64,000 nucleotides of DNA, taken from Symsagittifera roscoffensis (lineage: Eukaryota > Xenacoelomorpha > Acoela > Convolutidae). This document shows positions 56,476 to 64,000 of the stretch, in pieces; the first letter of the stretch is position 1, and each line of letters opens with the position of its first letter. The DNA lies in the NCBI RefSeq assembly GCF_963678635.1, contig NC_087067.1, positions 25,985,547-26,049,546 of the forward strand, in the 5' to 3' direction. The position numbers and the translations under genes were made by a program. The notes under the pieces were generated by a model. That model had not been told where the DNA came from. It was given only the letters and a program-made list of their open reading frames with translations, and made no database searches.

Positions 56476-58654
56476 CAACATCTTGAATAGTAAAATACTA
56501 ATCAAAGATAAGTACACAAAAACAAAAAATACAGCTCTAACATTTTTTCAAAGATTAAATAAACAACCACCATTCTTTTCAAAATTTTATCCAATTTATA
56601 ACCAGCAACGGAAACACCTGAAACCACTATCAGGAAATATATATAACTTTTCAATAAAACAAGTTCACCAATATGATAAAAGTCAAAATAAACAACAACT
56701 CTTTATGTCAGACTTTGAATTTAAACCTATCCATAAGTTTTTCAAAATCACGATTTCATCTATAAAGTATTTGAAAAATACGAATTCAGACATCATTTCG
56801 TTACATGTATATAACAATACACCGTATCAAGTAACATTACCCTTAGGACTTTTAGGATATTGAGAAACAAACGCTACAATATCACCCGTACATGAAAAAG
56901 CATACCGCGTAAATAATATACTTCAATTATTAGATATTTGTCAATCCACAATTCTTAACGAAGAACTATCCATAAATAATATAATAAATAATGAAAAAAG
57001 AAATACAGATTATTTCACAAAAACCCCATATTTTAAACCTACCTTCAATATAACAAACTACACAAAAGAACAACAACAATTTTTAACAATGTTTAACTTT
57101 GAACACTCGCAAATTACACAAATCGAGTTTGACAAACTAGCAAAACAACTGTTAAAATACTCAACAGTCTATGCAACATCAAAATTTGATGTTGGGAAAA
57201 TCAGTTCATCACTACATCTCCCGTTAAAACCTGACGCAGTTTTCAAAAAACAAAGAGCTAGTAAAGTACCAATTCATTTACACGACAAAGTAAATATATT
57301 ACTTGATATTTTAGAAAAATACAAAATTATCTCACCAGTAAACAAAGAAGAACAACCAAAAGGTAACACCTTTATTAACTCTGTTATAATCCTAGCAAAA
57401 GGAGAATCATTAAAAATAGTTTTAGACGCTAGATACCTCAATTCACTAATAGACGAATCAAAATGCAATTGGCCTATTGAACTAATACAAGTTAATTTAA
57501 CAAAAATAAACGGAAAATACTTTACAACCGCAGATATGAATAGTGCATACAATCAAATGCCATTAGATGAACAATCACGACGTTTAACACAATTTGTTAT
57601 TGGCAGAAATTTGTTATTGTTATATGAATTCAACCGCCTATTCTATGGAATATCCATAGGACCAGCAGCATTTTCAGCTTTTATGAGCAAAATTTTTAGA
57701 CCACTAATACTTAAGAAAAATGCAATCACCTATTTAGACGATGTTTTTATGCAATCACAGACAAAAGAAGAAATGTTTACAGTTTTAGAACATTATCATA
57801 AAATACTTCAGAATGAAAATCTGAAGGCCGCCCCCGATAAATCACACTTCTTTTTAACACGAGTTAAATTTTTAGGACATAATATAGAAAAAAAGACAAT
57901 CACTCCATTAAAATCACGCATTGATGCTATTCAAAAACTTCAACCACCAACAAACGAAAAGAAAATCCAAGAATTCTTTGGAATGTTAAATTTCTTAAGC
58001 AAATACGTTTATAAAACGCAATTATATTTAAGACCATTCTATAATATCCTCAGACAACAAAATAATTTTGAATGGAATACTGAACATCAAACACGATTTG
58101 AAGAAATTAAAAAACTTTTAACTGAACAAATTTCAAACACAATTCCAGATCCAAATCAACCATTCTATGCAATGTGCGATGCTTCAAAATTTGGCATCGG
58201 CGCAGCATTACTACAATCACACAATGGTACAAATAAAATGAACCTTATATCAGCAAATTCCCGATTGTTCACTCAAGCAGAGCTACGACTCTCAACTCTA
58301 ATGAGAGAATGTACAGCTATAATTTATACGCTTACAGAATATGAATTTCTGATACTTGGATCAAAACATCCAACAGTTCTATTCACAGATCATAAACCAA
58401 TCATTTTTCTCTTTACACAGAAGTCAAATCCAAATCACCGAGTTTATAGATTTCAATTAATTCTAATGAAATTTCCAAACTTACATATAGTTTGGACAGC
58501 AGGAAAGAATCTTGCATTACCAGATACATTAATTCGAAATACACCACCTGAATTACTTACACGAAAAACTACAGTTGAAATTTACCTGGCAGAAAACGAA
58601 ACATCACCCCGACTAGAATGCAAATATGCAGTAAAAACTGACATTGAACAATGA
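56463..58654 (+). pseudogene. pol: Reverse transcriptase-RNase H of gypsy-type element
   Basis: One frame runs from about 56,463 to 58,654 with a single TGA at 56,861. The longest open part (57,089-58,654, 521 codons) holds RT. VILAKGESLKIVLDARYLNS comes first, then TADMNSAYNQMPL, then the catalytic YLDD at 57,731. A KSHFFLTRVKFLGH segment follows. RNase H follows with AMCDASKFGIGAALLQ near 58,170, FTDHKPIIF near 58,385 and a final PDTLIRN. All core RT residues are present. It would make element DNA. A TGA at 58,652 ends the frame, and the same frame resumes after it. Confidence 0.9.
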
Positions 58655-60750
58655 CAGATAAATAACTTACAACACTTCCCGCTTTACTTAGATTGCCAAA
58701 ATAACCACTACGAAGTTGATCTACTTGGAACATCAACTTTCAAACCAATTCCATACTCACAATGGATAAAAAATAACAGCCAACAAAAACGAATAAAACA
58801 CCACTCGCATAAAACAGACCTTTTTCCGTGAATTGAAAAAGAAAAATTAACTGATAAAATAAATTCATCAGGACCACAAGCAAATGATTCAAAATACACA
58901 ATAAATCAAGTTTTTGACCTCCATGACCCACTTGACACAATTCCTTTATCTAAATTAGAAATTGAAAACATTTTTCTCCCCCCAACAGATAAAATTACAA
59001 TTAATACTTTAAAACAGTATCAAAATCTTGACCCAGTAATTAGACAGCTAAAATCATGGCAAAAATACAAAACTAACCCCGTAAAAGCAGATACAACAAT
59101 CTTAGGAAATAAAACACTCCTCCGATATTTCCGAAAATTTAATAATACAACAATTAATGAAAACACAGACCTTCTAGAATATCAATTAAATGATTCTACA
59201 GTTCCCTGTCTCCCTTTAAGTATGATTCTAATAGCTTTTAATATTTCACATACACATAACATTAAAGGACACTCTGGATCAGAGAAAACATATTCAAATT
59301 TCATACAAAATTTTTATTTCCCAAATGCACCAATTTGGATAAAAGTACTATGCAATGATTGTATAGTATGTCAGCTAAATAAACCTTATCCAAATCAAAA
59401 ACAAATAGCACAAAAACAAGATTTTAAAGGACAAAGTTTATATTTTAACCACCGTATTTCATTCGATACAAAAGGACCAATTTCACCATCATCTGAAGGA
59501 AACTCCTACATTATGGTAATTGTTGACGCATTTACACATTATGTAGCCCTTAACCCAGTACCACATTGTAACGCTTATTACGCTTACACAACACTTTATG
59601 AACACTGGACAGCCAAATTCGGATTACCCGAAACTTTAGTTACAGACAACTGTACAGAATTCATAAATAATGAAATCATCACACTATGTCATTTATATAA
59701 CATTAAGCACAAACCGCGTACATCTCATGCACCTTGGACAAACGGTTTAGTCGAAGGTATGAACCGTTCACTACAAGAATATCTTAGATCTATCATAAAT
59801 GGAAATGATACAAGATACACCGAATGGTCAGCAGATGTAAAATTATTTCCCTTAGCATATAATTCACAAATTACGACAACTCTAGGAATGTCACCATAAG
59901 AAATGGTTTTTAATCAAAAGCCACGTAAATCAATTATGTTTACAGCAAACTCTCATAAAAATGCACAAGGTCATTGCCAACCGAATAAAGACTCAATTTG
60001 TTATAACCTACCTTTACACACGCACGATGAAGATCATTTTCATCACTCACAAATCCTTAAACTAGCCTCCGGTACACACACCGAATGGATTTTAAATAGA
60101 GATAAAAAACACAAAGAAATTTATCAAAAAGTAACAAAAAAATTGTTACAAAGGCAAAACATTAACGAACAAATAAATTCACGTTTTACACCAGCCTCCG
60201 AATTAAAAATTGGAACATTTGTCTTAATACCAAATTTTAATACACAAAAGGGAATTTCTAAAAAATTACAACCCCTTCGTAAAGAACCATACCAAATAAC
60301 TGCCAAAGCCACTGACGTAACATATAAAATCACCGATTCAGACCAAAAAGAAATTGTTCAACATAGAAACAATCTATTGCCCTACTACCCAAAAGAATAC
60401 GCACTACGCGAACTAACTCAATTATATTCTTTCACAGGTTTAAAAGTTATTCAAAATCACCCACATACGGAAAATGAAATAAATGAACAAAACGACATTC
60501 ACCTTGAAAAACAAAACAGAAAATCAACTACAACCAAAAACAATACAAAAAAACTAGATCAAAATATACCTCAAAAAGAAAAAAAATAGAAGAATGGTAG
60601 AAAAAAATTATACCCCAAGAACAAGTCGAGAAATCAGAACATAGAGAGTCATCACGACTTAGAAATCAACCACGCAAAAACTACAAGACATTCATCCCAC
60701 AATCTAAAATATTAAAGAAAGTTGAATTTCAAAAACAGCTTAAATTTTAA
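58655..60750 (+). pseudogene. pol: Integrase of gypsy-type element (three breaks)
   Basis: It continues in the RT frame past TGA at 58,652 and 58,829. A zinc-binding HHCC site lies at about 59,250-59,390 (HNIKGHSGSEKTY ... CNDCIVCQLNK). The core follows with SFDTKGP (first Asp, ~59,463), TDNCTEF (second Asp, ~59,643; the usual Gly is Cys here) and NGLVEGMNRSLQEYL (Glu, ~59,757). TAA at 59,897 interrupts it. The C-terminal part (59,903-60,589) has a GPY-like segment, RKEPYQI, with Gly replaced by Glu. A last frame change near 60,589 leads to a basic tail ending at 60,750. There is no chromodomain. It would insert the DNA copy. Confidence 0.85.
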
Positions 60751-61337
60751 AATTAATAACCTTTGCACCTCTGAAACATTTTAAATTTTCATTTTTCACA
60801 AAAACATGCTGCAAACACACAGCAATTTTAGTTCAAAATTAACCAATAGGATTCATCCAATCCGTCACCTTCTATAACTCTAACACAAACCAATTAGACG
60901 AAAGATATTAAACTCCAGGCATATCTATGACTATAACTTTACAACCTCCAGGTCAAAAATAAGCAGACCACTCAGACTTGAAAACTAAAATAAATACCAC
61001 CATAGTATCATAACCCTGCCTTATCTCACAACGCAAAGATCAACAATATTTTGCCAACTTAGACCTCAAAAACCCCCCAAACAAAAATGTTAAATTAGCC
61101 TAAAGTAAAAGAACGACCATATTAAATTAGCCTAAAGTACAAAATTCTCAAAAATACCCCAGATCATCTGACAAATAAAAATAAAGTAAAAGAAGACCTC
61201 CCGAACACCATAAAGTTCGCCCCCAACAACTTTTCACAAAACTCAACCCACTTGTCAAAAAACCAATAAATAATTCGACCACACTTGAAAATTGCCCCAA
61301 ACAACAAAAAATATTCGACCAAGAAGCCATTTCTTAA
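60751..61337 (+). other. Noncoding interval between integrase and membrane ORFs
   Basis: No plus-strand gene. TTAAATTAGCCTAAAGTA occurs twice (61,090 and 61,122). Sense-strand A/C richness persists. It may hold splice or promoter signals for the downstream genes, but I cannot point to one with confidence. Confidence 0.5.
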
Positions 61338-61565
61338 ATGCTCTTCTCTCGATCAGTCAACATAATTTTCATCATTTTAATAAACTTTTTAACAATATTT
61401 AAACTTTTATTCATATTTCTCTTTGATACTTTTGAAGCTTTTATAATAATCTTAATCATTTTTTGCAATATTTTTTTAATTTTCTACTACCTATTTGAAA
61501 TATACCTCCAAATTTCCCAAGCCATTGACCATATTCACAGGTACGAAAACCCAAAATTTATTTAA
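61338..61565 (+). CDS. Small hydrophobic membrane ORF 1
   Basis: 75 codons from ATG. After a short start (MLFSRSVN) almost the whole chain is hydrophobic: IIFIILINFLTIFKLLFIFL then AFIIILIIFCNIFLIFYYLF, giving two likely membrane spans. A polar tail ends KFI. The switch from A/C-rich to T-rich sequence fits real selection for hydrophobic codons. Stop TAA at 61,563 is followed at once by ATG of the next ORF in the same frame. It may therefore be one membrane protein broken by a stop, or two reinitiated ORFs. Function unknown. Confidence 0.45.
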   Translation: MLFSRSVNIIFIILINFLTIFKLLFIFLFDTFEAFIIILIIFCNIFLIFYYLFEIYLQISQAIDHIHRYENPKFI

Positions 61566-61754
61566 ATGTTAAAAACCATTTTTAGTAGAACAGATATTTT
61601 CTTACTATTTGTAATTTTTCTAACATTTTTATCATCCCTCATATTGACAAAATGCAAATGTATAAAGAAGGCAATCATAACATCCGCCTTAGCAACAATC
61701 CTTTTAATTCTTTTTCTAGAAGAATACTACAATAAACATAAATTTTTTCACTAA
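61566..61754 (+). CDS. Small hydrophobic membrane ORF 2
   Basis: 62 codons beginning directly after the previous stop, in the same frame. It starts MLKTIFSRTD, then a span (IFLLFVIFLTFLSSLIL), a CKCIKK basic turn, a second span (AIITSALATILLILFL) and a charged end. It overlaps the upstream edge of the Pro/Ser/Thr-rich frame by about 35 nt. It could be an accessory membrane protein or the leader/anchor portion of the envelope region. No family is recognised. Confidence 0.45.
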   Translation: MLKTIFSRTDIFLLFVIFLTFLSSLILTKCKCIKKAIITSALATILLILFLEEYYNKHKFFH

Positions 61755-62694
61755 AAAGAAATCAATCAAAAAACCCTCAAAAATTGCTAACCAACAATCA
61801 CACAGTCAGTCTTCACCGACAACATTCAAAGAAAAACCGACACCACCTACAACTACCCAAAATCCCCAAACATCTACACGAATTTCTTTCCAAGATAACC
61901 CATATACTTTTGAAGAACGACACGCTCGCTTATTTGAACCACTAGAACCAGTTCAGCGACAGGCACCTCTAAGTGAACCAACATATAACTTGTACCCAAC
62001 ACTACCACAAGAATTAAGTAGAATACGAAATATTAGTCAAAACCAAAATACAGTTGAAATAAATCGACAAATTATACATCCACGACGAAATAGAAATTTT
62101 CAAACGCCCCGAGTTCATTTTGATATACCCCAATCCCCATCACCAAGTACTCCGGAAAACCCAATTAGCATATTACCGGAAACCCCTATACTTCATTCAC
62201 AACGTAGCACCTCAAGTCTACCCTCAGATTACTTAGGTTCAACACCAACATCTGAACAAATACGTGAAAATCCCTTTAACCCCCCAAACCAAACATCACG
62301 ACTACCATATTGGACAACACAATCAATCACACAAGGTGAACTAAATTTAATAAATGATCCAATAGATATTTCTACAGATACAACAACAACATCATCACTA
62401 CCAGAAACATTATCACTACCATCAACACCATCAATAAGCCAGATTTCACCGACGCCTTTCCCTTTAAATTTCCCAAATAACCTCGACGCTAGATATCGAG
62501 AACAATCATCAACAAATATCCCTTTAAGATTAGACTGGAACACATTCACAGCACCCCCACCATTATTTGGACAACAACCAGAAAGTAACCGACTCCACAA
62601 CTGGGCACTTAATAGATTACAATATAGACAAGATATCCACGAAGACATTCGTGACCATAACATCCAAATACTCCAACAAAATGTCTACAATTAA
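61720..62694 (+). pseudogene. Pro/Ser/Thr-rich ORF before env
   Basis: Open for about 324 codons from just after a stop at 61,717 but without an early ATG, so it needs frameshift, splicing or a lost start. Composition is Pro/Ser/Thr/Gln with low complexity (TPPTTTQNPQTSTR, QSPSPSTPENPISILPETP). Many sites would be O-glycosylated if it is secreted. The end is more ordered (NRLHNWALNRLQYRQDIHED). It stops at 62,694 as the env-like frame takes over from 62,661, so it may be the N-terminal part of the same precursor. Confidence 0.45.
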
Positions 62695-64000
62695 AATTTG
62701 AAATCACGGTTAAACTAAACAACATTGCTCAACATCCTTACCCATTAAACCCACCAAATATAACAGCTCAATCGCTACCACCACCATTTATAACAACTGA
62801 AGTAATATATAAATACGACAGATATACCAAAAAGACAATTGGTTACAGAACATTTTATAACCCGTACTCAGGATTATCATATGATTGTAAAAACGAGCTA
62901 CTCAGACTAAACATCACAAGAAATAAAAACACCGACAGGAAAATAGTATATTTTCAAGTCTTTGCCGATTCTGTACATCAAGCAGAACTTGAAAGATATC
63001 AAGGACATATAAAACTAGATGAAAAGTACCCATATAACGGCGCACACGGACGATTAACCTATGACATGCACGATAAACACTGGATACCACACATTGGTAT
63101 AAATGACCCATCAAACTGCAAAGCAGACACAAAAAATAAAGGATACCAAGAAATAATGTTTTTCGATTGGAAAATACAACACGAAAAAATACAACTCACA
63201 CGCGATTTATCAGACAACACAATGATCTATCAAGGAATTAGATTACCTTGTAAAAACGATCAAGGCTATTGTGACCCTACAACACGAACACAAGCAACAA
63301 TTGTTTGGTTCCCCGAAGACACATGTACAACATTTCAAGTAGCAAAAATACACGCTCGAATGATAAAATTTCATGAAAAATATTTTATACAATCAATTCC
63401 ATATGAACAAGTAAATCCATCACGAAAACAAGGTACTGATTTTCGAAACATCCATAATATAGAAAATAAATTTACACGTTTTCAAATATATCAAGAAACA
63501 GAAATCGCATGCAAATACAGAAATCCACTTCACAAAACACAATATTCTGAAATATTAGTTGAATGCGAAAAAGCTTTCGACATGACCACTGGAAAAATAA
63601 AAATTGACCCTTATGCCACAGGTCATCCTCTACACGAAGGAACATCATATATACCAGTTAACTTTCAAAAAAGTAATGGTCAACCTGGTGGACACCTAAA
63701 GCCACATGACACTAGAAGCACACGTTTACAAGAACTATCACTAATGAATAATTCTTATTTTGGTAATATCCACTATGATATCCACTTAGATATGAAGTTA
63801 GACTACACGATTAGTCGAATTTTTCAAGAAATGTCACTCTCCGAATTAGAAACACTTCATCAACTATGCGAATTAGAAAGGACACAAATCCTACAGTCAC
63901 TTGCACTAGCAGTATTAAAAATACCCGACGCAGGATATTTATTATCAGGAAACAGATCAAATTTTCTAGACTACGAAGGAAACATTCTATGGTTTCATAC
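62661..64000 (+). CDS. env: Envelope-like glycoprotein, partial, open at window edge
   Basis: About 446 codons without a stop, continuing past the window; no early in-frame ATG, the first being near 63,066. Many cysteines are present (YDCKNELL, PSNCKADT, LPCKNDQGYCD, EDTCTTF, EIACKYR, LVECEKAF, HQLCELER). N-glycosylation sequons include LNITR, MNNSYF and GNRSNF, the marks of a secreted ectodomain. Position after integrase is the env position. No transmembrane anchor or furin site is reached before 64,000. I cannot place it in a fusion-protein class. It is the longest uninterrupted frame of the element apart from the RT segment. Confidence 0.6.

Larger units (their letters stand above)
50477..64000 (+). 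mobile_element. Env-bearing Ty3/gypsy-type retroelement, decayed, 3' end outside
   Basis: Gene order is a small basic ORF, Gag with CCHC, protease, RT-RNase H, integrase, membrane ORFs, a Pro/Ser/Thr-rich ORF, then an env-like ORF. RT followed by RNase H and then integrase places it with Ty3/gypsy or retroviruses. The sense strand is strikingly A- and C-rich and G-poor from about 51 kb on. At least six in-frame stops and about five frameshifts show it is not autonomous now. The 5' border is not fixed; LTR-like noncoding sequence precedes 52,056 and the partner LTR is beyond the window. Confidence 0.85.

Noticed and set aside
52056-60589. Stop codon reassignment in the gypsy-type element
   Set aside because: Breaks use TAA, TAG and TGA together with several frameshifts, and the intact BEL ORF in the same window needs only the standard code, so decay is the simpler explanation.
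1-64000. CRISPR arrays, prokaryotic operons or phage modules
   Set aside because: No regular spacer-repeat array or cas gene; the tandem arrays present are contiguous minisatellites in a eukaryotic setting.

Overview
The window is AT-rich eukaryotic DNA with very low gene density: long homopolymer-rich spacers, candidate exons with GT..AG borders, tRNA-like SINE sequence, TA-flanked foldback MITEs and several LTR retroelements. BEL/Pao elements are known only from animals, so an invertebrate animal is the best reading; the clade is not resolved from the sequence. There is no sign of a prokaryotic replicon, operon or CRISPR array.

Layout. 1-2,880: decayed Ty3/gypsy element on the minus strand (gag, CCHC knuckles, RT, RNase H), followed by interleaved inverted repeats. 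3,131-11,800: spacer with one convincing minus-strand exon (3,861-4,101), minisatellites, a 730-bp foldback MITE, a tRNA-derived SINE-like block and a hexamer microsatellite. 11,845-22,070: two diverged copies of a ~4.4-kb segment in tandem; the second copy carries a decayed MULE transposase. 22,913-28,000: a second MITE and another tandem duplication with MITE remnants. 28,000-33,677: mostly featureless, with one possible signal-peptide exon. 33,678-46,269: a DNA element bounded by ~48-bp inverted termini and GTCGA-rich subterminal repeats, into whose internal ~273-bp repeats a young BEL/Pao retrotransposon (34,931-45,709) has been placed. 46,429-50,146: a possible exon, a palindromic repeat family and a possible coding fragment beside a 200-bp assembly gap. 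50,450-64,000: a long env-bearing Ty3/gypsy-type element, broken by stops and frameshifts and running off the right edge.

The BEL/Pao copy looks recent: a 2,234-residue Gag-Pol is uninterrupted and the two LTRs keep a constant 9,054-bp offset. Its LTR is complex, with a tRNA-like Pol III A/B-box module, a 15-bp minisatellite, a 201-bp duplication bearing two acceptor-like sites, and the start of an extra 214-codon ORF that resembles an SGNH/GDSL-type protein and runs from the LTR into the internal region.

The right-hand gypsy-type element has a retrovirus-like order: a small basic ORF overlapping the gag start, Gag with CCHC, protease, RT-RNase H, integrase with a GPY-like tail, two abutting small membrane ORFs, a Pro/Ser/Thr-rich ORF, and a cysteine-rich env-like frame of about 446 codons still open at the window edge. 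The basic ORF and the membrane ORFs are the most unusual coding content here. Everything is read by eye, so homology calls rest on motifs and order, not on searches.
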